Below are positions 25,001 to 35,730 of a stretch of 64,000 nt of DNA, in pieces. This stretch comes from Hofstenia miamia (taxonomy: Eukaryota; Xenacoelomorpha; Acoela). The number at the start of each line of letters is the position of its first letter. The stretch's first letter is position 1. The notes under the pieces were generated by a model that made no database searches, was not told where the DNA came from, and saw only the letters and a list, made by a program, of their open reading frames with translations. The stretch spans positions 337,273 to 401,272 of the forward strand of contig SCFE01000079.1 in NCBI GenBank assembly GCA_004352715.1. Reading direction: 5' to 3'. A program made the translations under genes and the position numbers.

Positions 25001-26975
25001 TCATTTTTAAAAAAATATGTATAATAAAAATAATTTCCCCAGCTAATTTAATATGTATTTTATATATTATTATTTCAGTGTTGATTGCCTTTATACAGCA
25101 ATTCACATTCTATGCAAGCATACGTGAAGGAGATGCGATATTCGACTTGGGAACAGTATCCTGTTTCTCTTTACTCATACCCGCTGTACTCACAATAGCA
25201 CCCGCTCATACACCATGCCTGTGGGCAAGCTCGTATTCTCCCAGCTCTAGAATACGCCTGTTACAGAGACTACTGCATTTAATTAACTGCTCTCCCAGTT
25301 CTTGTACATGTGCACATTTTTCGATGTTAATGTGTATGGCTTATATTTATTCTGACCACACGAGGTTTTTACAAACACTAAAGTAGGGTGAGGCTGAATA
25401 CTCCTCAAAATTTTGAGAGTATCGGCCGAACTGACGCCTCTCCCCCAATACGCCCCTGTATGATTTGCAGTGATATTAAAAATGTCATATAGCCAAGTTC
25501 ATCTCACATTTATTGTTGGGATACCCTAGGTGTCAAATGGTTAGTCTCTCAGTATTTCTCTTATAGTCTCTTTATGGGCACCCCAAGTAATTTTCAACTT
25601 GTAACCTTAAGAAAAATTGAGAGGATATATAGAATAGAGCCAATGTACATCAAACAAATGATTCTAAAATTCTAGATTTTCGAATAATAACAAATATTCA
25701 GGAAGGTCCAGATGCACAGCCAATGCCCGTACACATTTGTCAGTGCCTATTACGAGCCCTACCCTAGAGTATCAATCATAATAATACTGTACTATTATTG
25801 TAGAATCGGTGGCTGGGGACTATACCAGCTTTAACAAACAAAACTTAGTTGACTCTGCAAGAAGGTTACACTTTAGACCTACATAGAGCAGCCACGATTC
25901 CAACAGAACAATTAAATAACAAGAGATCATAAGAACAAAAGGCATTGGTAATTCATCCACTGTAACTTTGTAACCATGATGACCAATTCATATGGCGTCC
26001 AGCCGAAGTGCTACCTGAGGGGAAGGCAGCTTGTGATAAGAAGGTGCGGTGCTTAACTTGTCTCAACATTTTATTCTCTACCTCAATATGAACCACGATT
26101 TGATTCTGAAATAAGTCTTTCAAAGGGCAGCCCCCAAGCAAAAAAACGATTGCTACAATAGTTCCCTATTTATACAAAGCGTAAATTATTACCTGCTAAT
26201 TGTTTACAAATTCTAAATCACGCGATCTTTCCCTCGCAAATTCAAATGAGCAACAGAATAACACGTAATATTACATTGAGGGGACAAAGTAACTACAATG
26301 AAAACTAAACCTCGAAATAGTGAGGTGACGTCAAAAGTGACGTAGAAAATACGAAATTAAACAAATTAATGAATTAGAAACTAACAAATTCTAGGAAAAT
26401 ATTCAAACACACCCGAGTGACTACATTATACATATGACTCTTATTAGGTTCGTAACAGTATATGTACTATTTTGTGTAATAAATATACAATATTTTAGGA
26501 AATATATATATATTCGAAATTCCCACAAATATGCTATTTGTGATAATCCATCCAAATATACATTTTTAACAAGATTAGTTTCTCATAGTAAATGAATTAA
26601 AACCATGTTTTTTCAATGTTTTTTTAGAATTAACTATATCAAACGATAAACAGATTTCTTTGCATATAGGGCTAATGCATATAGTAACAGAATTATTCTG
26701 AGTAAATTTTTATAAAACAAGGTAAATACGAAAGGAACATTAAAACTAAGCAACCATTCTGGGCATAAAATTTCATTCAAAATCATCAGAATGATGTTTA
26801 AATCGTTTTCAGAAACAAGTGAATGCAAACCTTAAAATACATGAAAAATGTCATTACAATTGTATAAATATGCGTTATGAATATAAGAAAACTAAATGTA
26901 AGGTCATATTACTAAAAACATTTCGATCTATGTACAAAAACTAAAATTACCGTAATTGAACTACATAAATCTGCA
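22030..26975. other. long intergenic stretch without a recognised gene
   Basis: About 5 kb of AT-rich DNA. Features noted: a TACCGTAAGATGGGGGACTTT motif near 24318 that resembles some transposon ends; a near-perfect palindrome (ATACTCCTCAAAA / TTTTGAGAGTAT) near 25400 next to CCTCTCCCCCAATACGCCCC; and a coding-like minus-strand patch at 25953-26141 with no recognised domain. None supports a gene call. Confidence 0.35.
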
Positions 26976-27404
26976 CGATTTACCGCAATGTCAGAAGAAC
27001 AATTGCTTCTAGACACTGCAAGTATCTCGGAGTCCCCCTCACTGCAGTAGGATAACCATAGCTCTGTAAGAGTTTGCAGTACCGCTTGTCCTACAGCAGA
27101 GAGGGAGACTTGTTAAAGTACCTAAGATGTGTCATGTCATAGCATATACGCCATTGCCATTCTGTGTCCAGAGGGCATCAAAATGGCATACATTCGTTAT
27201 TTGAGTTGATTATCCAGGCTTAGTTCTCGATGAAAGCGGCAGTCGATTCCGTGTTGCTCTGAATACATTGCTACAGTAACAACAGACACACAGTAGCAAT
27301 TGATTGACTCAAATGCTCTAGGTGTCACAAACGGAATGTTATAAACACAATAATTGCGAACACTTATATACCATAATGAACCAGCATTTAAATATTGACA
27401 AAGA
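26976..27404 (+). ncRNA. candidate structured RNA element, copy A
   Basis: Member of a family with copies at 29797, 54512 (with duplicate at 55859) and 59556. Hairpin 1 pairs GCAATGTCAGAAG (26985-26997) with CTTCTAGACACTGC (27006-27019). Hairpin 2 (27031-27110, 80 nt) pairs AGTCCCCCTC with GAGGGAGACT and CTGCAGTAGGATAA with TTGTCCTACAGCAG, and has an inner stem AGCTCT/AGAGTT. Hairpin 3 pairs GCCATT with AATGGC. Hairpin 4 (27246-27337) pairs ATTCCGT with ACGGAAT and holds the inner stem ATTGCTAC/GTAGCAAT. The copy ends with the conserved ATTTAAATATTGACAAA. It matches no tRNA, rRNA, snRNA, SRP or RNase P RNA that I recognise. The strand is uncertain because wobble pairs favour neither strand clearly. 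It could be an RNA gene, a clustered precursor, or structured regulatory DNA. Confidence 0.42.
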
Positions 27405-27444
27405 TTTGGTTAACACACTTGTTTATTTCGTGTTGCGAAACAAT

Positions 27445-27600
27445 ATGTATTTACAATCAGTAATTCTACTCTTAATTTTGTGTGCATTAATATTTCCCGC
27501 TGAAAGCAGTGTTTCAAATCAGTGGCGTCAAACCCGGGCGCTCAGACAACTATTGCAGAATTTAATACATGAAATTGAAAACATTATTTATTCAAATTAA
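27445..27600 (+). CDS. small putative secreted peptide, 51 residues
   Basis: The product starts MYLQSVILLLILCALIF followed by PAESS, a good signal-peptide pattern: short N-region, long hydrophobic core, and a small-residue site. The mature part would be about 29 residues, VSNQWRQTRALRQLLQN followed by LIHEIENIIYSN, amphipathic and without cysteines. A longer upstream ATG at 27322 in the same frame would bury the signal sequence, so the start at 27445 is preferred. It lies about 40 nt after copy A of the structured family, whose AT-rich tail could serve as a core promoter. I do not recognise a family. It could be a chance ORF, a neuropeptide-like precursor or a host-defence-like peptide; nothing in the sequence decides. 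Confidence 0.35.
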   Translation: MYLQSVILLLILCALIFPAESSVSNQWRQTRALRQLLQNLIHEIENIIYSN

Positions 27601-29669
27601 TTATTTACAAAATTAATTACTGTTTTGGCTTGTCAATGTGTGCATCTTTAGTATAAGAAAACTCTAAAAATACCAAAAGATTGTTGCAAACACAATCTTT
27701 GTGAGGGATGCTGTACTGAAAACACAATTTTCCACAAAATCCTTTTCGATGAAACTTCACTTGCGTCATTTGAATTTGTGAAACTATATTTACACATTAT
27801 TCATTAGAATTTAATACTTGTTACTTGTAGTTTGAACAATGAAAATTATTCAGGAAAACACGCTAAGTATTGATATTGACGAATATTGAAAGGAAATGTT
27901 AGTTACTAAAAGTTTCTCAGTTTAAGCAAAGCCAAAACATTTTCCAAATGGTCATTTAGTGTTTATCCCCAAAACAACTTGTGGTTTTGAAAATTACAAA
28001 GCGTTTTCCCACACTTTCCAATTCATTTGGAAATTTGAAAAACGTGAGTCATGGAATATTTTTTGGAGAATGTGGTGGAGCGTAATTTGTAATATGGCGT
28101 ATTGCTCTGGCTGAAAAGATTAAATATTTTTGCTTGAAAATTCCAATTTTTAAAGGATTCACATACACTTTATAGCTAATGTCCATGTAATTCTAAGATT
28201 TAGCTTATGGAAACAACAGAACTTTAAAAGTTTCTTTATATATTATTTAGATAGATTGCACAAAATCAGAGGATGAACGTCTGAAGGCAACGTTGTTGGA
28301 GAATTCTTGCCAAGGCGCACATTAATAGCGACGGGATTAAGCGTGACCTTAAGACCCACGTGAATGGAGTGACATTGCCTATACTGTGGTGCCTTCATAT
28401 TTTGCATATTTTTAATAGGTCATGCTTTTAAAATTTTTTAAAGAAATCATAAAAATAAAGTCAAAGAAACTCAACAAGAGCTCGCTTACGCATTGCTATA
28501 TAGTTTTAACTGATTTCGGGTTTTTAAAAAGCTCGCAACTAGATGACAGTATTTGCCGGTATTTGAATATCAGTTCGGAACATTACACGTTTTGAAAAAA
28601 TCTCGGGGATTCGGAACGCAGGATATCAATAAATGAAATTTATGGTTTATAAACAATTATTGCAAATCAAATTATATTATTTGCAACACTGATATAACTG
28701 AAACACATTCAACGTACTTTATGATCATAATTAGCTTAAGAAATGGAACCGGCTCCGGCCTTTTAACAGTTTGGTAATTTCCAAAAATGACACAGCTAAT
28801 TTGACTGGTTGTTCTAGATTTATCTGATCTACGGGAAATACTTTACATAGGTTGAGAGTTAATTTTAGGGAAATCTAAATCTAAGCAGGACACAGTATTG
28901 CAACTAGTATAATATCTAAATCTATCTCTCTGCTCTCTCATAAATTTTGCAATACAAATTGAGTAGTTCCGCATTCTGAATGTGGATTTTTACTCCCAGT
29001 TTTTGTGGAACTATCCAATAATATTAACCTCATGAACATAAGAAAGTTTGAACGTTTTTTTTTCCTATTATTGGAAAGGAATTTAAAAACAAATAGGAAA
29101 GATTTCCTGTTGCAAACATGTATAACGCAAATGGCTGTCGAGACGTTTGACACATCCTGCATAGTTTTATTTCCACCAGGGGTTAATATCAAAATTCAGT
29201 TGCTGAACCAAATAAAGGAATTCAAATTATTTCACTTTTTCACTTATACTATCACATTACACGTTATAATTTCTTCTGCACCAAAAATTGTACCGTTTGT
29301 ATAGCAGCTGAAACAAAATCAAACATGAAAAAGAAAATCTATTTGAATTTAGTAAGTGCGCCCGGCCGTGTCTCATCAGGCTCACTCGCAACCCCGTACC
29401 TCATCAAGACAGGGCGTGGTCTAGCCCGCAAAACACTAATATGATATTAAATTGAGAGGATCCACAATGAATTTTGTACTAGAGGCCAAACCATACAGCG
29501 ACGTCATTTCTACCCGGCTGGATCGTAAAATATTGCTTCAGGCACTTGATGGAATTTTGCGGAAATCTTTAGCCTTGAAATTTATTGATAGTCCTTTTTC
29601 AACAATACTTTAGAAAATTAAACTTCTGTAGCAAATGTGAAGTAAATGCAAAATAACAAAAGAACAGAA
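27601..29669. other. intergenic DNA, no gene recognised
   Basis: AT-rich except for a GC-richer patch at 29357-29440 (around CGCCCGGCCGTG and GGGCGTGGTCTAGCCC). I tested this for tRNA-like A and B boxes and did not find a full set. A moderately GC patch at 28270-28400 has stops in every frame. Confidence 0.35.
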
Positions 29670-30337
29670 AAGTTTCAATTCTTAAAATTTGTTATATTCG
29701 GCCCATAGTTTCTAGAATTCTATTTAGTTAGTTTTACTTACTTGATTCCAAACTTCTATATTCTACACAAGTGGGTGATGACGACTATATGTCTGACCGA
29801 TCTACTGCAGTGTCAAAAGCAAAACTACTTTTTACACAGCAAGCATTTCGGAGTCTCCCTCACAACAGTAAGACATCCATAGCTCCGAATAAGGAGATTG
29901 CAACACCGCTTATCCAACTGCCATGAAGGAGACTTTAAATTGTTCTTTATGTCATTGCGATTTTGTGAGCGAGCCCACGCAATGTCTTCTTCCCTCCTTA
30001 TCACTGATTCGATGAAAGCGGCTGTCCATTCCGGGTTATGCTGACAAACCGACGTTGAAGCGCCCGAGTGAATCGTGTGCTCTTAGCGTCAGAACCGGAA
30101 TGCATTGAAACTATGGAATTTTGGGTGAGCTTATATTCACGAAAAGAGCAAACATTTAAATATTGACAAATAGTTGTGCGGATGCTTTTTATTGACACAA
30201 GTTCGATGTTGTGTGAAAGGCGAGTAGAAAACAATGGATGTTCAAAATTTTAGCACTTTTCAATCAATTCTGAAAACTCATTTTTTAAAACTAGGCATTT
30301 AAAATGAACCCTATCATATATATATATATATATATAT
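29670..30337. repeat. segmental duplicate of 54373-55084 (left member)
   Basis: Starts at AGTTTCAATTCTTAAAATTTG and ends in a TA microsatellite, matching 54373-55084 at high identity with a short insertion in the right copy. It contains structured-element copy B. Differences seen are mostly outside the predicted stems. Confidence 0.8.
29797..30170 (+). ncRNA. candidate structured RNA element, copy B
   Basis: Hairpin 1 pairs TGCAGTGTCAAAAG with CTTTTTACACAGCA. Hairpin 2 (29852-29934) pairs AGTCTCCCTC with GAAGGAGACT and has an inner CTCC/GGAG stem where copy A has CTCT/AGAG. Hairpin 3 (29953-29984) pairs CATTGCG with CGCAATG. Hairpin 4 (30027-30102) pairs CATTCCGG with CCGGAATG, with an inner CTGAC/GTCAG. 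The tail again carries ATTTAAATATTGACAAA. Hairpin 1 has AAAG/CTTT where copy A has GAAG/CTTC, a change on both sides that keeps pairing. An ATG lies a little beyond the tail, but the short frame after it has no signal sequence, unlike the one next to copy A. Confidence 0.42.
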
Positions 30338-30996
30338 GTCTTGACACCAAAATATAGACCATAACTTAAACACTGTCACAATTGAGGCAATAGATTCAAT
30401 GTAAACTATCTAAAGGTATTTGAAAGTGATTTAGTGGAAATCCCCGTGCAGTCAAAAGAGAACAAGCTGGATTTGAATAAATCTATATTAAGATATAATC
30501 AGGTCATGAAAGATATGTCAATGAGAAATTCATATATTGAAGTAATTGAACCTTTCAAGCATTTTACTTGAATGACTCCAACAACAATTAGTATGGAACT
30601 TCTGGCAAGATATTGAATCCATCTATCATACAAGCGCCTTGCTCATGTAATAAAAAGAATAAAGAATTTCTTTGGTTATTATGATGCTCCTATGAAAACT
30701 AAAAACTCACGCAATCCCATACAGCACCATGAACAGCAGCAAGCCTAATTTCAGAAGAATGCTTACAAAATATGATTACAACTATGCAAGCCTTCAGCAT
30801 ACGTACAAGGACGTTTTGTCTATGAAACCAAATATGTTTGACCATCAAAGCACTCAATTTCCCGTCCCGGTAACAACAAATGAAAGTCTATACACACTTG
30901 AAAGGAAACTTTTTGTACTTATTAATGAAAATTAACTATTGATACATTGTTAGTAGTATATATTCTTGCGCTTTAGTGTTTTCTTAGCATTAAAGA
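30338..30996. other. possible decayed ORF left of the Tc1 element
   Basis: From about 30402 one plus frame reads NYLKVFESDLVEIPVQSKEN and continues for about 50 codons before a stop. Another frame (30729-30935) reads KYDYNYASLQHTYKDV and FDHQSTQFPVPVTTNESL. Codon-like texture and more than one broken frame suggest an old pseudogene or transposon remnant. I recognise no family. Confidence 0.25.
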
Positions 30997-30998
30997 TA

Positions 30999-31043
30999 TG
31001 GCCAAAAGTTTAAGGACAGTAACAAAAAATACATGAAAAAGTG
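30999..31043 (+). repeat. left terminal inverted repeat of Tc1-like element
   Basis: Begins directly after TA and matches the inverted right end at 32356-32399. Confidence 0.9.
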
Positions 31044-31162
31044 ACTATTTAAAATTAACAAGCTTATTTTGAGGCAAAGTCTGTCAAAACGTAAAGTCTA
31101 TTAAAACCAGTTAAAACCAGTATCAAAACCAGTCAAAACCAGTTAAACCAGTTAAGTGTACG

Positions 31163-31170
31163 TATAAATA
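31163..31170 (+). promoter_or_regulatory. TATA-like box of the Tc1-like transposase
   Basis: TATAAATA about 48 nt before the ATG at 31218, inside the element. Confidence 0.5.
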
Positions 31171-31217
31171 AAGCTATCTACATATGTACACATTAGTCAT
31201 TCATTTAGCGCAGAACA

Positions 31218-32246
31218 ATGGGTAAAGCAAAGCAAATATCACCATCTAATCGCGCTGTAATTATTGCACTGCACAAGGAAGGTCTGTCAATTCGTGAGAT
31301 AGCTGATAGAGGTTACGCAAGCAAGAGTGCAGTAGGTGCAATAATTAAGAGGTTCAATACTGAACACACTTCACAAACCAAGAAAAGATCAGGTCGCCCT
31401 CGTGTTACATCGCATCGTGAAGATCGAATTTTAGTACGCAAATGTCTTAACAACAGACGTGCCTCCTCAAAGGAATTAGCCTACGATTTAAGGCAATCAA
31501 CTGGTTGTGTAGTCAGTGAAAGAACTATCCGTCGTAGATTGCTCTCTGAGGGACTTAAATCATGTAGACCAGCCAAGAAACCATTCGTCAACTTTACACA
31601 ACGTCAACGTCGTTTACGATGGTGCCATGAATTCAAAAACTTTACTACGGAACAATGGCGCAAGGTTATATTTTCTGACGAATCTAACTTTCAGTCATTC
31701 AATGTAAGAGGTCAGGTGCGTCGCCGGAGTGGAGAACGCTTTAAACCAGAGTGTTTACAAGCAACGGTTAAATTTCCTGAATCTGTCATGGTCTGGTCCT
31801 GCATGTCCTATCATGGTGTAGGACGACTTTTCATCCTAGAAAAAGGAGCACGCTTTAATTCTGCCCTGTACAAACATATTTTGCAAGAACGCATGATTCG
31901 ATCGGCTGTAGAATGGTACCCAAATGGGGATTACATGTTCCAAGATGATGGAGCTCCATGCCACAGGTCAAAAGCCACTTTGACACACAAGCAACATCTG
32001 CAAATTCCATCTTTTCCATGGTGGCCTGGCCAGTCTCCCGACTTGAACGTTATTGAAAATCTATGGTCTCGTGTTGATGCACTTGTACAGGAGAGTAAGC
32101 CAACGACTCGCAATGATTTAATTGGTGCCATCATCAGAGTATGGAATCATGTCATCACACCTGAACTTCTTCATAACCTAGTTGATTCCATGCCTAGGCG
32201 GATTCAGGCAGTAATTTCTGCAAAGGGATACCCAACAAAATATTAA
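31218..32246 (+). CDS. Tc1-like transposase, intact, 342 residues
   Basis: A cut-and-paste transposase that binds the terminal repeats and inserts at TA. The N-terminus has two helix-turn-helix units: NRAVIIALHKEGLSIREIAD with SKSAVGAIIKRF at residues 11-46, and RTIRRRLLSEGL at 102-113. Between them is the GRPRV AT-hook-like motif at 59-63. The catalytic domain has VIFSDESNF (Asp154), YMFQDDGAPCH (Asp244 by alignment) and SPDLNVIENLW (Glu280). Thirty-five residues separate the second Asp from Glu, so by count this is DD35E and not the DD34E of classic Tc1. The C-terminus SMPRRIQAVISAKG is typical. There is no stop or frameshift. Length is normal for the family. The gene fits exactly inside its inverted repeats. 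Confidence 0.97.
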   Translation: MGKAKQISPSNRAVIIALHKEGLSIREIADRGYASKSAVGAIIKRFNTEHTSQTKKRSGRPRVTSHREDRILVRKCLNNRRASSKELAYDLRQSTGCVVSERTIRRRLLSEGLKSCRPAKKPFVNFTQRQRRLRWCHEFKNFTTEQWRKVIFSDESNFQSFNVRGQVRRRSGERFKPECLQATVKFPESVMVWSCMSYHGVGRLFILEKGARFNSALYKHILQERMIRSAVEWYPNGDYMFQDDGAPCHRSKATLTHKQHLQIPSFPWWPGQSPDLNVIENLWSRVDALVQESKPTTRNDLIGAIIRVWNHVITPELLHNLVDSMPRRIQAVISAKGYPTKY

Positions 32247-32325
32247 CATTTATAACATTTAATAGTGTGTACATACTACTCTCTTTATATACTATATCTG
32301 TGTAAAATGATATTCTTTTCGAATT

Positions 32326-32331
32326 AATAAA
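32326..32331 (+). terminator. polyadenylation signal of the Tc1-like element
   Basis: AATAAA 80 nt after the transposase stop and just before the right inverted repeat. Confidence 0.5.
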
Positions 32332-32355
32332 TTTAGTTTCTTTTGGAAATAGAAT

Positions 32356-32399
32356 CATTTTTTCGTGTATTTATGTTACTGTCCTTAAACTTTTAGCCA
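32356..32399 (-). repeat. right terminal inverted repeat of Tc1-like element
   Basis: Inverted partner of 30999-31043, followed by TA. Confidence 0.9.
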
Positions 32400-32505
32400 T
32401 AGCTGTATTTGTTTATTATATTCTATATATCAAATGCAGTGCCAAAACCGAAAAAGTTGCTGAATATATTTATGATATATTGTTAAGTGCTTTGCTTTCC
32501 CATGC

Positions 32506-35270
32506 GTGCATTGCCACCTTGCTTTATTGTGTACGCATATTATTACTTATGCTAATCCTGGCCCCAAAAATGTTTCTAAATTATTTGAAATTACAAACAA
32601 TTTTAAAAATAATTTGAAGTTTATCTATTTAAATGCTTGCAGCATTAAAAGGCTTAGAAAAATTCTGGAAATTGCTTCTAAGTTAGACCACAGCACTATC
32701 TAAGCAATAACTAAATATTGGCTTGACATACCAGTAACTTCAATCTTTGTAACCCAAGTGTATCAGATTATCATATCTTTGTAAAAAACACCATGCTACT
32801 TTACCTAAAGGTGGATCAAGATAAGTAAACAATACCAAATCGCCTATGTTAGTAAATGTTAGTTACTGCCCCAAAAAAGTGCTAAGAAAAGAATTTATGA
32901 ATTTTAAAATGATGAAACTACAAGAAGTGTGCATAAACCATAGTAACTTTATCATATTTGGTGAGTATAATATGAACTATTTTGATGGTGCAATTAGAAG
33001 ATTTATCACCAAATTGTGCAATGTGTTTGGGTTAGACAATGTAAATAGTCCAACCCCTACCCGATATAGGATGTTATTTGATTATGCAATAAAAGTCCAA
33101 AGACATAGCATTTTTAAAACCATTGCTTCTCTGTTCATAATATCATCTTTCACATAACTAATCAACAGGTCGTGCCACAATTCAGAAAAATGATCATTTC
33201 TAGATCATTTTTTAATTTCTCAGAATTGAAATTTCTAGAACAGCTTTAACACCCCACATGTATATTTATATTCCCGCTAGAAGATCCAAATCATAGGCCA
33301 CCTTTCTTGCTTTCTCAAAAAGAAGCTCAATTGATAGAGTAGCATCTACGAGGAGGAAGTATGTTCCTCAGATCAATTAGCACGGTATTTAAAACTGAGC
33401 GAAGAATATAAATTATTATATGAAAAAAGGAAAGAGGCTTTAAGCAATCTTAATGCACATCCATCACCCCGCATGCATGTTGAATATTACAACAAAATCA
33501 AGGCTGAATTATCCAAACTAAAGTAACAGCTTCGTACAGACTCCGTAAAAAATCATCTTGAATAAAAGCAAAGACAAATTGAAGTTTGAGAAAAATTTCC
33601 TGCATAGATGCAAAAACAAGGTAACTGACAAAAAGGAGTTATTCATTAATGGTCATATGATATCAGATAAATCTACCATTGAAATGTTTTTAAATGGTGT
33701 TCATCAATGGGGGCTATTCAAGAAATTCTAATTCTTGAATAAATTGAGAAAATTAAAACTTCAAAATGTGAGTTGCCTAAGTTTTTTGTCCTTGCAAAAT
33801 TATTATTTATTAAAGAGATGTTTAAGATTTTAGAACAGCTTCCCTATTTGATTGTGCTCACGTCATTGGCCATACATAGTCATTTTTATGCCAATAAAGT
33901 AGGTTATATCTAGTTGACGATTGAAATAAATCAAAATTTCAGTGTTTTTAGAGTTCTTACAGGTAGCTACAAAAAACTTTTTCTTCTAAAACACTTAATA
34001 ATGAACTAATTCAGATTCAGTTTTGCATTGCTAATGACGTCATTTATTTGAAGTGTGTAATGGGCTGACATTTATAACTTTAATATCTCTTGAATGAAGC
34101 ATAATTTTTTCTTAAGACAAAAAAATTAAGCAAATCATAGTGAAATGTTAATTTTTTGAATTTATTCAAGAAATAAAATTTCGTGAATAGCCCCCATTTG
34201 GGTAAATGTAGTGGACTTAAAATGAAAGTAGCAATCTCATGCAAAGTCAAATCTTATGTTTAATTCAATCTCAAATCTCGATCAAAACAAATCACGTGCT
34301 TCCTTAGATATCCCAATTTTCATCATTAAGAACGATATCAATGTATTTGGAGATAATCTACTATTTATATATAACTAATGCATTCAGAAAAATACGTTTC
34401 CTATTGTATTAAAATTAGCTGATGTTTCAATCACGAACCCCTTTGTTAAAGTATCTGAAAAACTTTTAATCTACTAAATTCATGATTACATGATCAAGCA
34501 TAATAGATTATATAAAAAGCAATAACGATTTAGACCAAAATTTTCAACAACTGATGCCCTCATTACGATTATAGAAAATAATCTTATAAATTTAGAGGAA
34601 AACCTAAGCCACGCCATCGCACTCCTTGATCAGAGCAAAGCGTTTGACAGCATCAACCATTAAATTTTATGCGCAAAATCGACAGCATATGGTTTTAATC
34701 AAAATTGCCTAACAATGATCAAGAGTTTCAATCTGGACGTAAACAAAGAGTGAAGATAGGGCATGCAAAATTCCATACAGTGGGGTTCCACAGGGAACAG
34801 TTTTAGGGTAGCTCATGTTTAATTTATATGTTAATGACATGTGCCAGCATATAAAAACAACAACAACTGAAGTGTATCAATATGCAGATGACACTTGCAT
34901 TTTTCCCGCAATATTAGCCCGTATACAGCTGCAAGCATTTTAAACAACATTAGGCCTCTTAATACATAATTTTATATGATTACATGAACTATAAGCATTG
35001 ATAAAACACGATTCATGATCTTTTCACCAAATAAAACTAGTCAATTAGCTGAGAACATATAATTAAACATTGATAGTAACAACACCAATAAACAATCTTC
35101 TGTTCTAACATATCTAGGTGTACAAATCGATAAGAGATTAAATTTTCATGAATTCATTTCCAAACAAATGAGAAAGAAATATGCACTCTGGCATTGAATG
35201 CATTCATGACATAAGAGCTAACTATATATACGGGCTCTAGAAACTTTGGGATTTACATCCACCGCTCGCA
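32506..35270 (+). pseudogene. non-LTR retrotransposon (CR1/L2/jockey type), decayed
   Basis: Fragments of one LINE ORF appear in order on the plus strand. The endonuclease begins YANPGPKN, followed by LKFIYLNACSIKR (32506-32703), then FIIFGEYNMNYFD and an LDNVNSPTPTRY region (to 33157). Linker fragments follow, such as NKIKAELSKLK. The reverse transcriptase shows FSTTDALITIIENNL, ALLDQSKAFDSINH (about 34620-34660), GVPQGTVLG, and the catalytic YADDT at 34881-34895. The thumb reads VLTYLGVQIDKRLNFHEFI (near 35110). Many stops and frameshifts break it, and a 487-bp MITE sits inside at 33709-34195. No poly-A or 3' repeat tail was fixed. Two shorter LINE 3' fragments occur at 49.4 and 57.7 kb. 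Confidence 0.85.
33709..34195. mobile_element. 487-bp MITE inserted in the LINE
   Basis: Inverted ends GGGGGCTATTCA extend to about 37 bp: left arm GGGGGCTATTCAAGAAATT, right arm inverted GGGGGCTATTCACGAAATT. Both continue through TTCTTGAATAAATT. The flanking AAT/ATT makes the outer boundary uncertain by two or three bases. No coding capacity. It lies between the endonuclease and reverse transcriptase parts of the LINE, so it is younger than that LINE. Confidence 0.75.
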
Positions 35271-35494
35271 CTTTCCGATTTTCCATAGTATCAATCGTCG
35301 TTTTTGATGCAAAGCCAAACAAATTCATTTTATGCATTAATTTTTACATTGCGCATGTGGAATAGAGTTCTAATTTCTTATGTATGAGTTTCAAGTTTTT
35401 TCTAAAAAAATTTTTTGACATGTATCCAAGCGCCCTCCGCAATAGTATCTAGCGTCCGTATAGATTTTTTTGTTCCAGCGCCTTTTAGATATTT

Positions 35495-35539
35495 TATTAT
35501 TATATATATATATATATATATATCTATAGATTACATATT

Positions 35540-35581
<42 letters not shown>
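35495..35581. repeat. TA microsatellite
   Basis: Two long TA runs separated by about 20 nt, at the 3' boundary of the Penelope-like element on its minus-strand reading. Similar TA runs occur at 30314-30338, 47533-47558, 55062-55084 and next to gaps. Confidence 0.95.
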
Positions 35582-35582
<1 letters not shown>

Positions 35583-35645
35583 TAAAAGGAAAACACATTG
35601 AACTTTTCGATTATATTATATAATCATCATCAGGAAATAATTTGC
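35570..35645 (-). ncRNA. hammerhead-ribozyme-like motif of the Penelope-like element
   Basis: The minus strand reads CTGATGA (35633-35627), one T, GATTA, a 7-nt loop, TAATC, then GAAA (35608-35605). This is the CUGAUGA - stem II - GAAA hammerhead core. An AAAG/CTTTT pair could form a small stem III, ending ...TTTTA before GAATATA. Stem I pairing is weak (TTC with GAA next to the core). Hammerhead motifs are known from the terminal repeats of Penelope-like elements, and the position just 3' of the endonuclease fits. The lone T before stem II and the weak stem I suggest an eroded ribozyme. Confidence 0.6.
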
Positions 35646-35730
35646 GGCAAAAATATTTTTACCATTTATAAACTCCACTAAAATTATAAAATGAAATCTA
35701 AAATAAATATAAATACTTAGTTCGATTAAT

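Larger units (their letters stand above)
30999..32399 (+). mobile_element. complete Tc1-like DNA transposon
   Basis: A 1401-bp element between TA dinucleotides (30997-30998 and 32400-32401). Terminal inverted repeats of about 45 bp start TGGCYAAAAGTTTAAGGAC; left 30999-31043, right 32356-32399, with few mismatches and one indel. It holds a single intact transposase ORF, a TATA-like box and a polyadenylation signal. A short array of AAAACCAGT units lies at 31095-31155, between the left repeat and the ORF. All required parts are present, so it could be active or recently active. Confidence 0.95.

Noticed and set aside
26976-27404. Known snRNA, RNase P, SRP, U3 or 5S RNA
   Set aside because: None of the diagnostic conserved motifs of these RNAs is present in any of the copies.
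29357-29440. tRNA gene or tRNA-derived SINE
   Set aside because: GC-rich and suggestive, but no complete A box plus B box and no cloverleaf could be drawn on either strand.
30001-30234. 77-codon minus-strand ORF inside structured copy B
   Set aside because: The duplicate region and diverged copies do not keep it as a recognisable protein, while the hairpins are kept.
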